A DNA stretch of 64,000 bases from Burkholderiaceae bacterium (GTDB taxonomy: Bacteria > Pseudomonadota > Gammaproteobacteria > Burkholderiales > Burkholderiaceae): assembly GCA_021166835.1 (NCBI GenBank), contig JAJPEN010000064.1, forward strand, positions 79,129-143,128. The letters run 5' to 3'. The notes beneath the pieces were generated by a model, which was not told the origin of the DNA, did no database searches, and worked only from the letters and a program-made list of their open reading frames with translations. Of this stretch, positions 16,132 through 25,313 are shown in pieces. Numbering within the stretch: position 1 is the first letter of the stretch; every line of letters starts with the position of its first letter. The translations under genes and the position numbers were made by a program.

Positions 16132-19100
16132 TCACTTCATGCCGAGACTCAACTCGGCGTGCGGCACCCAGGCTTCGGCAGTGCCGGGGTTCGCGTCACT
16201 GGCGGACGGGGTGGCCGTGCCCGACGACGGGGTGGCATCGGTCTTCACGGCGCCCAGGAACAGGCGGGCGGCAGCAACGCCCTTGCCGGCCAGGTAGTCC
16301 TTGACGGCCACGGCGCGCTTCACGGCCAGCTGGCGGATGTCGTTCTCGTTCACGTCGATGTGGGCCATCAGCGCCTTTTCCATGTCGGCCACCGGAATGT
16401 CGCGCAGCATGCCGATGGCGTTGCGCGGCTTGCCGGGGATGTCGGCACGGCGGTACAGCCGCTTGAGCAGTGCGGGGTACTCCGGCGAAGCGGTGATCGA
16501 CGCGCCGGCGTCGGGACCCGCGGCGGCGGCGTTGGCATCGGTGGCCTCCGCTTGCGCTGCCGAGGTCGAAGCCGGGGCCGGAGCGCTCGCGGCTGGCGCC
16601 CCGCTGCGTTGCTCGGCTGCCACCAACGCATCCAGGCGCTGACGCCTGGCCCCTTCGATCTCGGGTGACAGGCGGGCGCTGCCGATCACCGTGAGCTCGA
16701 GCCCCGGCCGGTCGGCCAGCGCCTTGGCCACGCGATCGAGCTGGGTGCGCGCCGCGGCGCTGAGCTGCGCGCTGCCGGCGGCGAACGCCACCTTCGACAG
16801 GTCCTGTCCGCTATCGCTGCCGCCCAGCGCGCGCGCCAGCAGGGTGAACGGCGCCGTGATGGCCTTGCCGATCAGATTGACGATGCCCTTGAAGATGACG
16901 TGACCCAGCGAGAACTGCGGGTCGTTGATCGAGCCGCTGATGGGCAAGTCCAGGTCGATCACACCATGGCTGTCGGCCAGCAGTGCGGTGGCCAGCTGCA
17001 CCGGCAGGCTGGCCGGCGCGCCTTCCACCGGCGCGCCGAACTCGAGCTGGTTCAGCACCAGCTTGTTGGTGGCCGTCAACTGGCCGTCGGGCTGGATCCT
17101 GTAAGCCACGTCCATGCTGAGCTTGCCGCGCTCGATGCCGTGGCCGGCGTACTTGACCGAGTAGGGCGACAGCGGCGGCAGATCCAGATCGGTCATCTTT
17201 GCCTGGATGTCCAGCGCCAGCGGGTGGGCCAGCGGGTTGATCCGGCCATGCACGCCCAACGTCGCCGTGCCTTGGGCCATGCCGCTCAGGCTCAGCTCGG
17301 CCATTTGCGGCTCTGCCCCCGGGGCCACCGAGCTGAAAGCGCCCAGCGTGCCGTCCAGGGCCGTGAGATCGGCCGAATAGTTGGGGCGGATGAAGTGATC
17401 GCTGAAGTCGATGTGCCCGCCCACGAGGCGCGTGGGGCCGAAGTGGATGATCGGCGCCAGCGGGTCTACCTCGGGTTCGGTCCGGGCTGCAGCCGGCCCG
17501 GGTGCTTCGTCGGACGCTTCCGAAACCGGAGTACCGGCGGCGGCAGTCGCCGGGCTGGCCGATGGCGCCTGATCGTCCGACTTGACGATGTCCTGCAGGT
17601 TGATGCGCCCGCTCGGGTCGATCGCGATGCGGGCAAAGAAGTCGGACAGCTGCGTGCTGCCGATGGTCACCTGCGGCGCGCGGTCGGGCGTCAATCGCAC
17701 GTCCAGCCCGTCCAGCCGCAGCTGCTTCCAGCTGAGCAGCTCCTCGCCTAGGCCGGCGCTCGTGCCCTCGGCCACGGGGGCCAACGGCGCCCGGGAGGCG
17801 GCCGGCGCCGCGCTGGCCGGGCGGGCGGCCTCGGCCGACTCCACGCTGGCCGACTTCACGTTTGCCGCCGTGCCCGGCCGGCTGTGGGTGCGCAGCTCGT
17901 CCACGCGGGCGTCGCCTTCGACCCGCACGCGCGGGCCGCGTGCGGTCTCGGCAAAATCGACCCGCCCCTTGAAGCTGGTGTCCGCGCGTAGCACCCGGAT
18001 GTTCAGCCGCTCGCCGAAATACGGCTCGAAGGCCTGCAACGGCAGGCGCTCGGCGTCCACGCGGCCGCGCGCCGACAGCGGCGCCTGCGCCAGCTGACCG
18101 CGCCAGGACAGCCGGCCCGGCTCGCCGCCCGAACGCCGACCCGTGCCCAAGCGCGCGCTCAGCTCGAGTTCCATGGGCTCCTTGCCCATCAGGTCGAGCT
18201 TGCGTCCCTCCATGCGCAGATCGGTGACTTCGGCGCGCACCGGCCGGGCCATCACCTCGTCGCGCCAGCCGACGGTGCCGCCGGCCAGCGCGAACTCGTT
18301 GATCCGAACCGCCCAGGGCGTATTCGCCGGGCCCTGCTCGCGCGCTGCCGGTTTCGAGTGGGCAGGCGCTTCGGTCGGCGCGGTTTCGGAGCCGGGCAGC
18401 CAGCGTTCGGCCATCCAGCGCCGGTGCGCATCGCGCTCGACCACCACGCGCGGGCCTTGCACGGCCAAGCGACCTACCGTGACGGTACGGCCCTGCGGGT
18501 CGAGCTGCACGTCGGCCAGCTCCAGTTTTTCGATGCGGGCCAGTTCATCGGCGGGCGTGTCGGGATTGCGGCTGCGCCGGCTCACGCGGGCGCCCTCGCC
18601 GCTCAGTTGCAGCTGGCTGAGCTGCACGCGCCTGGCGGTCACGCTCCAGGCGGGCGTGGCGTCCTGCTCCCTGGGCGGCGCCCATTGCAGGCTCGCATCG
18701 GCATCCAGCGTGCCGTCCAGGCGCGGCACCAGGTAAGGAGCCAGATAGGGCCCGGCCAGGGCCAGCGGTACGCTCGCGACCTGCACGCCGACCTCACCTC
18801 GAGCGGTGCTGACGCGGCCTGCGAATTTCAGCGCAGCGCCGGCTGCGTGCGCCGCCGGCGCAGTTGTGCTGCCCATCGCGCTGTCCGTCGCGCTGCCCGC
18901 CGCCGCCGCGGCGGCAGCCACCGAAGCCGCCGAAGCCGCCGCTGGCGCAGCCGCGCTGTCAGCCGATGCGGCAGCCGCCAGGGTGGTCGAACCCTCGAAA
19001 TCGAAAAGCTGCTGCAGCGGATAGGCGATGGAGCTGGCGCTGACTTCCAGGTTTTCGAGCCGCACAGCCGCGGCCGGCACATGCTCGCGCGCAGTGCTGT

Positions 19101-20292
19101 CGTCCTGCCAGTTCAGCGAGCCGCCGTGCACTGCCAGCTGGTCGATCCGCAGCGTGAGGGCATCGGCCTCGGCCGGCTTGTCCGCGACGCTATCGGACGC
19201 CGAGGAGGCGGCGGATGGCGACAGCAGATCGATGCGGCCGTCGCGGCTGCGGCGCACCGTCAGTTGCGGCCCCGTCAGCTTCACCGAGGCCAGGTGCAGC
19301 TTGCGCTCCAGCGGACGCAGCTCGGCAAGTTGCAGTTCGAGCGCATCGAAGGCCAGCGCGTCGGCGCCTTGGCGGTCGACGGCCTTCAGGGCGCTCAGCA
19401 TCAGGGATCCGGTCACGCGCAACGAGGGCTTGGGCGTCTGTTCGAACGCCAGGCGCAGATCGGCGTCGACGGTGCCCGCCTGCAGCCGCAGCGGCAGATC
19501 GGCCGGCAGGTAGCCCAGATAGGGCTTCAGATCGATGTGCGCCAGTTGCACGCTGGCATCGGTCTGCCGCGAGGGGGCGAACGGCAAGACCTGGGTCTGC
19601 GAATCGAAGCCGCTGCCGTTCAGGCGGAAGGCCAGCTGCGGCTGCACCTCGACCTCGCGCGCCGAGGGCAGGTTGCTGATGAACGGCAGCGCCAGATGCA
19701 GGTCGCGCACCTCCTGCACGCGATCGACTGCGCGATCGTCGAAGTCGATGCGCCCGCCCCGCAGCACGCTGTTGTACAGCGCAAAATGCAGCGGCCTGGA
19801 TGGCTGGGTTGGCTGGGCCTGCGCCGCCAGCCGCGCCAGGATGTCGTCGATGTCGTAGCGGCCCTCGCCCAGGTGGGTCAGCCGCAGCGCCGGATCATCC
19901 ACCTGCAGGGCGTTCAGCACCGGCCCCAGCCGCCACAGCGATTGCCACGAGGCGTCGAGATACAGCCGCTTGACGGTGAACTGATCCGGCGCACCGGCCA
20001 CGCCACCGACGGCCAGATCATGGACGGTCAGCTCGAGCGACCAGGGCCTGAAATCCACCTTGCCGATGCGCGTCGGCCGGCCCAGTTCCTGGCTGGCGAT
20101 CTTCTGGCCCTGCCACTGGAGCAGCGGCGGCACCGCCAGCCACAGCAGGCCCCACAGAAGCAACACGGCGCACACCGCCCACAGCAGCCGCCGCGCCCAG
20201 CGTCGCCAGGCGCTGGGCGCGGGCGGCGATGACTGTGTCGGCGGCTCGGCGGACTCGGCCGCCTCGGGCATTTCGGTTTCGCTGGACATCAC
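16132..20292 (-). CDS. DUF748 family large envelope protein
   Basis: A 1386-aa protein. A cytoplasmic Pro/Ser-rich start is followed by one membrane helix (about 32-56, LLWAVCAVLLLWGLLWLAV) and a very long periplasmic part. GRPTRIGKVDFRPWSLELTV and later IHFGPTRLVGGHIDFSDHFI and HPLALDIQAKMTDLDLPPLS are typical of DUF748, which belongs to the AsmA-like group linked to outer-membrane assembly and lipid transport. The C-terminus has a short OmpA-like stretch (KVAFAAGSAQLSAAARTQLD). Ala/Ser-rich linkers are present near 430-470. It is a single-gene unit; the link to lipid transport is family knowledge, not visible here. Confidence 0.88.
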   Translation of the reverse strand: MMSSETEMPEAAESAEPPTQSSPPAPSAWRRWARRLLWAVCAVLLLWGLLWLAVPPLLQWQGQKIASQELGRPTRIGKVDFRPWSLELTVHDLAVGGVAGAPDQFTVKRLYLDASWQSLWRLGPVLNALQVDDPALRLTHLGEGRYDIDDILARLAAQAQPTQPSRPLHFALYNSVLRGGRIDFDDRAVDRVQEVRDLHLALPFISNLPSAREVEVQPQLAFRLNGSGFDSQTQVLPFAPSRQTDASVQLAHIDLKPYLGYLPADLPLRLQAGTVDADLRLAFEQTPKPSLRVTGSLMLSALKAVDRQGADALAFDALELQLAELRPLERKLHLASVKLTGPQLTVRRSRDGRIDLLSPSAASSASDSVADKPAEADALTLRIDQLAVHGGSLNWQDDSTAREHVPAAAVRLENLEVSASSIAYPLQQLFDFEGSTTLAAAASADSAAAPAAASAASVAAAAAAAGSATDSAMGSTTAPAAHAAGAALKFAGRVSTARGEVGVQVASVPLALAGPYLAPYLVPRLDGTLDADASLQWAPPREQDATPAWSVTARRVQLSQLQLSGEGARVSRRSRNPDTPADELARIEKLELADVQLDPQGRTVTVGRLAVQGPRVVVERDAHRRWMAERWLPGSETAPTEAPAHSKPAAREQGPANTPWAVRINEFALAGGTVGWRDEVMARPVRAEVTDLRMEGRKLDLMGKEPMELELSARLGTGRRSGGEPGRLSWRGQLAQAPLSARGRVDAERLPLQAFEPYFGERLNIRVLRADTSFKGRVDFAETARGPRVRVEGDARVDELRTHSRPGTAANVKSASVESAEAARPASAAPAASRAPLAPVAEGTSAGLGEELLSWKQLRLDGLDVRLTPDRAPQVTIGSTQLSDFFARIAIDPSGRINLQDIVKSDDQAPSASPATAAAGTPVSEASDEAPGPAAARTEPEVDPLAPIIHFGPTRLVGGHIDFSDHFIRPNYSADLTALDGTLGAFSSVAPGAEPQMAELSLSGMAQGTATLGVHGRINPLAHPLALDIQAKMTDLDLPPLSPYSVKYAGHGIERGKLSMDVAYRIQPDGQLTATNKLVLNQLEFGAPVEGAPASLPVQLATALLADSHGVIDLDLPISGSINDPQFSLGHVIFKGIVNLIGKAITAPFTLLARALGGSDSGQDLSKVAFAAGSAQLSAAARTQLDRVAKALADRPGLELTVIGSARLSPEIEGARRQRLDALVAAEQRSGAPAASAPAPASTSAAQAEATDANAAAAGPDAGASITASPEYPALLKRLYRRADIPGKPRNAIGMLRDIPVADMEKALMAHIDVNENDIRQLAVKRAVAVKDYLAGKGVAAARLFLGAVKTDATPSSGTATPSASDANPGTAEAWVPHAELSLGMK

Positions 20293-20628
20293 GACGGAGG
20301 ATTGTGCCGGCTTCGGCAGCTTGCCCTACCCCCACCGCTTCCGATACGAAAAGATCGGCAGGCGCCATCCGCCACTCGATCGACAATGCGTCAACGACGA
20401 CGTCTTCCTGCGTCTCGCGGAGGGAGCGCTACCGTTTGATGCGTTCTCGCCCTTGGAATCGATTCCACGAGCGAGAACGCATCAAACGGTAGCCCCGTTC
20501 GAGCCGCTCCGATCAACATCCGGAGATCCATGAGCCTGTGGTTCCGGAGACGAAGAGTGTCACCTCCCGCGCCATGAAGATATACTGCGCGCACATCTTC
20601 AACCCCGGCGCCGGAGAATCACCTGATC
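20293..20628. other. Intergenic region with a nested palindrome
   Basis: About 335 nt between the divergent DUF748 and DUF2249 genes. Apart from the nested inverted repeat at 20430-20491 and a weak GAAGAT/ATCTTC repeat at 20576-20600, I see no gene or clear promoter. Short open frames that cross the palindrome are artefacts of its symmetry. Confidence 0.55.
20430..20491. repeat. Nested perfect palindrome (21-bp arms, inner 14-bp palindrome)
   Basis: The arms TACCGTTTGATGCGTTCTCG(C) at 20430-20450 and 20471-20491 are exact reverse complements. The 20-nt centre itself contains the palindrome TGGAATCGATTCCA (20454-20467). There is no T-run. It could form a cruciform, be a mobile palindromic element or be a protein site. 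Confidence 0.9.
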
Positions 20629-20934
20629 ATGAGAGAAGCCACCCGTTCGAGAACCGGAGCATCCGCCACGGCAGGCGAAGCGATCCACTCGACCATCGAT
20701 GTCCGTACGATCGCGCCGAACGAGCGTCACGGCCTGATCTTCTCCTCCTTCAATGCCCTGCCTCAGGGGGCTGCGCTGGAACTGGTCAACGATCACGATC
20801 CCGCGCCGCTGCACCGCCAGTTCAAGTCGAATCTCCACGGCCTCTTCACCTGGGACTACCTCGAGCAGGGCCCGGATCTCTGGCGCGTGCGCATCGGCAA
20901 GGCTCCCGGGAACTGCTGCGGCAGCTGCAGCTGA
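20629..20934 (+). CDS. DUF2249 domain protein
   Basis: A 101-aa protein. The core STIDVRTIAPNERHGLIFSS, then FNALPQGAALELVNDHDPAP and FTWDYLEQGPDLWRVRIGK, matches DUF2249, a small fold related to SirA/TusA. Such genes are often found near denitrification and haem genes, but not here. The cysteine-rich C-terminus (NCCGSCS) could bind a metal. GGAGAA precedes the ATG at 20629. Confidence 0.85.
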   Translation: MREATRSRTGASATAGEAIHSTIDVRTIAPNERHGLIFSSFNALPQGAALELVNDHDPAPLHRQFKSNLHGLFTWDYLEQGPDLWRVRIGKAPGNCCGSCS

Positions 20935-20948
20935 CGGGAGAGCGTCGC

Positions 20949-21125
20949 TCACCCGCTGAAGAACCCGAGCAGCGCCTGCGCCGTCTGCTCGGGCAATTCC
21001 TCGGGAATGAAGTGCCCGGCCGGCATCGCGTGGCCGCTGACGGAGCCGCCGCATTGCGTGCGCCACAGAGCTTGGCCGAGTCGCCGTAGCCGCGCAGATC
21101 GGGCAGCACGAGTCGGAAGTGCGGC
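20949..21125 (-). pseudogene. Alpha/beta hydrolase remnant
   Basis: On the minus strand, FRLVLPDLRGYGDSAKL (around 21070-21120) is the conserved oxyanion-region motif of alpha/beta hydrolases. A second part in another frame, MPAGHFIPEELPEQTAQALL with GFFSG and a stop at 20949, is the catalytic-His C-terminus. The roughly 200 residues normally between them, including the Ser nucleophile, are missing and the frame is broken. This is a deletion relic, related to haloacetate dehalogenase or epoxide hydrolase type enzymes. Confidence 0.7.
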
Positions 21126-21266
21126 GCGCGCCGTCGCGCGACGCGCTGCGAAACCGGGTCGGCAGCGCGGACTGTGTCGGCAGCCGGCAACCGCTGTGCG
21201 TACGATGCAGACGTCCCGACGCCGAGCCGCGGTTGCGGCTGGCCCACCGCGCAGGGGGCAAGCACC

Positions 21267-22130
21267 GTGACGACGCCCGATCGCATGCCCGCCGCGTTCA
21301 TCGGCCACGGCAGCCCGATGAACACGCTTGAAGTAAATCGCTACACGTCGGCGTGGCGCGATCTGGGCGCCAGGCTGCCGCGCCCGCGGGCGGTGCTTGC
21401 GGTCTCGGCGCACTGGTTCATCAAGGGCACGGCGGTCACCGCGATGCCGCGGCCGCGCGTCATCCACGACTTCTACGGTTTTCCGCGCGAGCTATTCGAG
21501 TTCGACTATCCGGCTCCGGGAGCGCCGGACGTCGCCGAAGAGATCGTCGACGTCGCAAAGCCGTCGTTCGTCGGCCTGGACCGCGACAGCTGGGGCATCG
21601 ACCACGGCACGTGGTCGGTGCTCGCGCACGTGTTCCCCGATGCGAGCGTGCCGGTACTGCAGCTCTCGCTGCACGGCGGCGCGCCGCTCGACTATCACCT
21701 CGAGCTCGCCGCACGCCTGGCGCCGCTGCGCGATCGCGGCATCTTCATCGTCGGCAGCGGCAACGTCGTGCACAACCTGCGCCGCATGAATCCGGCGCTC
21801 GGCGACACCGCCTACGACTGGGCCGAGCGCTTCGACGCGGAAGTGAAGACGGTGATGACCTCGGCCCCGTCGCGCCTGTCGTCGCTGATCTCACACCCGG
21901 ATTTCGCGCTCGCCGTGCCCACGCCCGAGCACCTGCTGCCGCTCGCCTATCTCGCCGGACTGTGCGAGGAGGCGGGCGAGCCGGCCCGCGCTTTCGCCGA
22001 AGGCGCCGCGATGGGATCGATCACGATGACGAGCTACCTGCTCGGCGCGATCGACCTGCCGCAGGGGCGGGCGGGAAACGGCAGCGCCTCGATGCCCGAT
22101 GCGGTGCCGCCGGAGCAGACGAACCTGTGA
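21267..22130 (+). CDS. ygiD: LigB/YgiD-type extradiol dioxygenase
   Basis: About 287 residues from a GTG at 21267 with a G-rich ribosome site. Class III extradiol ring-cleavage family (4,5-DOPA dioxygenase like). Metal-site motifs are AAFIGHGSPMNTLE (His), VSAHWFIKG (His), SWGIDHGTWSVLAHVFPDAS and GSGNVVHNLRRMN (His). The end motif TPEHLLPLAYLAG is also conserved. These zinc or iron enzymes open catecholic rings; the natural substrate of the bacterial homologues is uncertain. No partner genes of an aromatic pathway are adjacent. Confidence 0.9.
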   Translation: MTTPDRMPAAFIGHGSPMNTLEVNRYTSAWRDLGARLPRPRAVLAVSAHWFIKGTAVTAMPRPRVIHDFYGFPRELFEFDYPAPGAPDVAEEIVDVAKPSFVGLDRDSWGIDHGTWSVLAHVFPDASVPVLQLSLHGGAPLDYHLELAARLAPLRDRGIFIVGSGNVVHNLRRMNPALGDTAYDWAERFDAEVKTVMTSAPSRLSSLISHPDFALAVPTPEHLLPLAYLAGLCEEAGEPARAFAEGAAMGSITMTSYLLGAIDLPQGRAGNGSASMPDAVPPEQTNL

Positions 22131-22338
22131 AGCGTTCGTCCCGCGCCCGGATGAAAGACGCGTATCCTCGACGAAATCCGCGCCCGGGCCTCCCGATCGG
22201 ACCCGCGTGTCGTACTCGGACTGCAGGTGCCGCCAGAACCGGAGCCATGCCGAAGAACATTCCGGGTCGAGGTGCAGTGTCCTCGCTGACGGAGCGTTGT
22301 TCGTTCCATCGCTGCAATACTCGTCAAGGAGACTCCCC

Positions 22339-23439
22339 ATGCGACACCGACCGGCTCCGGCCGCCTTTCTCGCGGCGACCCTTTCCCTCCTCGTCGCGTT
22401 GCCGGTCGCAGCCCAGTCGGCGCCTCCCGGCTACCCCGCCGATTACCAGAAGGTAATCGACGCGGCGAAGAAGGAAGGCAAGGTCATCGTCTATTCGACG
22501 ACCGACACCAAGGCGGCCAATCCGGTCATCCAGGATTTCGAGAGCCTGTATCCGGGCATCAAGGTCGAATACAACGACATGAACAGCACGGAGCTCTACA
22601 GCCGCTATCTCAGCGAGCAGGCCTCGGGCAGCAAGAGCGGCGACGTCGTCTGGAGCTCGGCGATGGACTCGGCGATGAAGCTGGCGCGCAACTACGCGCT
22701 CGCCTACAGGAGCGTCGAGGCCCCGAAGCTGCCGAAGTGGTCGAACTGGGAGAACAAGGCCTGGGGCACGACGTACGAGCCGGCGGTCTTCATCTACAAC
22801 ACCCGGCTGATCAAGCCCGAAGAGGTGCCGAAGTCGCACGAGGCGTTCGCGAAGCTCGTATCGAGCGCCCCCGACCGGTTCCGCAACAAGGTGACCACCT
22901 ATGACGTCGAGAAATCGGCGGTCGGCTTCATGCTCGCAGTGCAGGACAGCCGCAACGATCCGCACTACCTGGACTTCCTGCGCGCCGTGGGCAAGGCCGG
23001 GCTCGTCGTGCAGTCGTCCACCGGAACGATGATGGAGCGCGTCTCGTCGGGCGAGAACCTGCTCGGCTACAACGTGCTCGGCTCCTATGCGGAAACGCGC
23101 GCCAGGACCGATCCGGGGCTCGGCGTCGCCTATCCCGTCGATTACACGCTGGTGCTGTCGCGCGTGGCCTTCATCAGCCGGAGCGCGACGAACCGGAACG
23201 CGGCGAAGCTGTGGATGGACTACCTGTTGTCGCGGCGCGGCCAGGACGTGCTCGCGAACAAGGCGAATCTCGCCTCGGTGCGCGACGACATCGAGGGCGA
23301 CAACGACGTCGACGGCATGACGAAGAAACTGGGCAAGGCACTGAAACCGATCCCGGTCGATCTGTCGCTGCTCGAGTACCTGGAGCAGGGCAAGCGTCTG
23401 GCCTTCATCAAGGAGTGGCGCGGCGCGATCGGCAAGTAA
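22339..23439 (+). CDS. ABC transporter substrate-binding protein, ferric-type
   Basis: 366 residues with a signal peptide (MRHRPAPAAFLAATLSLLVA, cleavage near AAQS). The mature part AKKEGKVIVYSTTDTKAANP, DFESLYPGIKVEYNDMNSTE and KAWGTTYEPAVFIYNTRLI belongs to the family 1/FbpA-like binding proteins for ferric iron, phosphonates or similar anions. AAGGAG precedes the ATG at 22339. It is the first gene of a three-gene importer. The hairpin directly downstream suggests that the binding protein is made in excess of the permease. Substrate not determinable. Confidence 0.9.
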   Translation: MRHRPAPAAFLAATLSLLVALPVAAQSAPPGYPADYQKVIDAAKKEGKVIVYSTTDTKAANPVIQDFESLYPGIKVEYNDMNSTELYSRYLSEQASGSKSGDVVWSSAMDSAMKLARNYALAYRSVEAPKLPKWSNWENKAWGTTYEPAVFIYNTRLIKPEEVPKSHEAFAKLVSSAPDRFRNKVTTYDVEKSAVGFMLAVQDSRNDPHYLDFLRAVGKAGLVVQSSTGTMMERVSSGENLLGYNVLGSYAETRARTDPGLGVAYPVDYTLVLSRVAFISRSATNRNAAKLWMDYLLSRRGQDVLANKANLASVRDDIEGDNDVDGMTKKLGKALKPIPVDLSLLEYLEQGKRLAFIKEWRGAIGK

Positions 23440-23443
23440 CGAC

Positions 23444-23482
23444 GTCCACTGCGGTCGTCCACTGCGGCCGTCCACTGCATCG
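23444..23482 (+). repeat. Three tandem 13-nt repeats
   Basis: GTCCACTGCGGTC, GTCCACTGCGGCC and GTCCACTGCATCG follow each other directly after the stop of the binding-protein gene. They probably arose by slippage; a role in mRNA stability is possible. Confidence 0.85.
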
Positions 23483-23491
23483 TGTTCGTCG

Positions 23492-23530
23492 CCGCCCCTG
23501 CCCGCTGTCGAAGGCGACGGGCAGGGGCGG
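23492..23530 (+). terminator. Strong hairpin between binding protein and permease genes
   Basis: A perfect 13-bp stem CCGCCCCTGCCCG / CGGGCAGGGGCGG with a 13-nt loop, followed by TTT only. It ends 19 nt before the permease ATG. It likely acts as a partial terminator or 3'-end stabiliser and does not fully stop the operon. Confidence 0.65.
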
Positions 23531-23549
23531 TTTCGCGACCGGCTCCACC

Positions 23550-25313
23550 ATGACCCGCCTCGGCCGACTTTCGGTTTCCCGCGTCGTCGTCGTCGTCCTG
23601 ACCGCGCTGGCGATCTATGCGCCGCTCGCGTTCATCGTCGTCCAGAGCTTTCTTTCCGAGCCCTTCTTCCTGCCCGACAAGGAATTCGGGCTGAGCGCGT
23701 TCCGCTTCGTCTTCGCCGATCCGGATTTCCACGACGCGCTGCGCGACGGTTTCCTGCTGGCCGGAGGGCTCGTCGTCATTGCCGTTCCGCTCGGCGCGAT
23801 GCTCGCGTTCCTGATCTCGCGCACCGATCTGCCCGGGCGCCGCTGGATCGAGCCGCTGATCCTGATCCCGGTGTTCGTCTCGCCGATGGTGCTCGGCTTC
23901 GGCTACGTCGTGGCGGCGGGCCCGGTCGGCTTCTTCTCGACCTGGGCTCACGACCTTCTGGGCTTCGTGCCGTGGAACATCTACTCGCTGCCGGCGATCA
24001 TCGTCATCGCGGGCCTCACGCACGTTCCCTATGCCTATCTCTACATCTCGTCCGCGCTGCGCAGTCTCGGCTCCGACGTCGAGGAAGCCGCGCGGACGGT
24101 CGGCGCCACGCCGCTGCAGGTGATGACGGCGGTGAGTCTTCCGATGGTGCGGCCGGCGCTGTCGTACGCGTCGGTGCTGCTCTTCTTCCTCGGGCTCGAA
24201 GTCTTCGGCCTGATGCTCGTGCTGGGCGACCCCGAGGGGCACCTGGTGCTGTCGACCTACCTGTACAAGCTCACCAACAAGCTCGGCATTCCTTCCTACC
24301 ACCTGATGGCGGCGGTCGCGATGGTGCTGATCGCCTTCACGATTCCGCTGGTGATGCTGCAGCGGCACCTGTTGCGAAGCGCCGGCCGCTATGCGACCGT
24401 CAAAGGCAAGGTCGCGCGTGCGCGCGTGCTGCCGCTCGGGCGCTGGCGCGTGCTGGCCGGCGCCGTCGTCGCGTTGTGGCTGTTCGTCGCGATCGTCGTG
24501 CCGCTGGCCGGCGTCGTGCTGCGCGCTTTCGTCACGCACTGGGGCATCGGCGTCTCGCTGGCCGACGTGCTGTCGGTGCGCGCCTTCCACACCGTCTTCG
24601 AGCAGGCGACGCTGATGCGGGCGATCGTCAATTCGATCCTGATCGGCGTGATCGGCGGCGCGTTCACCGTCGCGTGCTACACGGCGATCGCACTGGCGAT
24701 GCACCGCAAGCCGGACCGCGTCACGCAGTTCCTCGACTACAGCGTGCTGATCCCGCGCGCCGTCCCCGGCCTGCTCGCGGGCCTTGCCTTCCTCTGGGTG
24801 TTCCTGTTCGTCCCGATGTGGCTCGATCGGTCGCTCGGCGACGGCTGGCTGTCGGTGCTGCCGGCTGCCGACTGGCTGCGCGATCACGCGATCGAGCCGC
24901 TGCGCGACCTGCGATCGACGATCTTCAGCGTCTGGCTCGCCTACTCGGTGGTCTGGATGGCGTACGGCCTGCGCCTGATCTCGACGACGCTGCTGCAGGT
25001 GGCGCCCGAACTCGAGGAAGCCGCCCGCAGCGCCGGCGCGAAGCCGGCGACGGTGCGGCGAGGCATCACCGTTCCGCTGGCGCGCTACGGGCTGATCGGC
25101 TCGTGGCTGCTGATGTTCCTGATCTTCGAGCGCGAGTATTCCACCGGCGTCTACCTGCTCACGCCGGGCACCGAGACGATCGGCTCGATGCTGGTTTCGC
25201 TGTGGGCTACCGGCGCCATCGACATCGTCGCCGCGCTTTCGTTCATCAACATCCTGCTGGTCGTGATCGGCATGGGCGTGGCGCTGCGTTTCGGAGTGAA
25301 GCTGCATGATTGA
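23550..25313 (+). CDS. ABC transporter permease with two fused MetI domains
   Basis: About 587 residues and roughly 12 membrane segments in two homologous halves, as in FbpB/SfuB-type permeases. Each half has the EAA loop that contacts the ATPase: EEAARTVGATPLQVMTAVSL and EEAARSAGAKPATVRRGITV. The start MTRLGRLSVSRVVVVVLTAL at 23550 leads straight into the first membrane helix; there is no strong ribosome site. The end overlaps the ATPase gene by 8 nt. Confidence 0.9.
   Translation: MTRLGRLSVSRVVVVVLTALAIYAPLAFIVVQSFLSEPFFLPDKEFGLSAFRFVFADPDFHDALRDGFLLAGGLVVIAVPLGAMLAFLISRTDLPGRRWIEPLILIPVFVSPMVLGFGYVVAAGPVGFFSTWAHDLLGFVPWNIYSLPAIIVIAGLTHVPYAYLYISSALRSLGSDVEEAARTVGATPLQVMTAVSLPMVRPALSYASVLLFFLGLEVFGLMLVLGDPEGHLVLSTYLYKLTNKLGIPSYHLMAAVAMVLIAFTIPLVMLQRHLLRSAGRYATVKGKVARARVLPLGRWRVLAGAVVALWLFVAIVVPLAGVVLRAFVTHWGIGVSLADVLSVRAFHTVFEQATLMRAIVNSILIGVIGGAFTVACYTAIALAMHRKPDRVTQFLDYSVLIPRAVPGLLAGLAFLWVFLFVPMWLDRSLGDGWLSVLPAADWLRDHAIEPLRDLRSTIFSVWLAYSVVWMAYGLRLISTTLLQVAPELEEAARSAGAKPATVRRGITVPLARYGLIGSWLLMFLIFEREYSTGVYLLTPGTETIGSMLVSLWATGAIDIVAALSFINILLVVIGMGVALRFGVKLHD

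Noticed and set aside
20391..20594. Minus-strand 67-residue frame across the nested palindrome
   Set aside because: Its middle is just the translated palindrome; no ribosome site.
23444..23482. Short tandem repeats as a CRISPR array
   Set aside because: 13-nt units without spacers; no cas genes. The 21-nt array at 38628 was rejected for the same reason.
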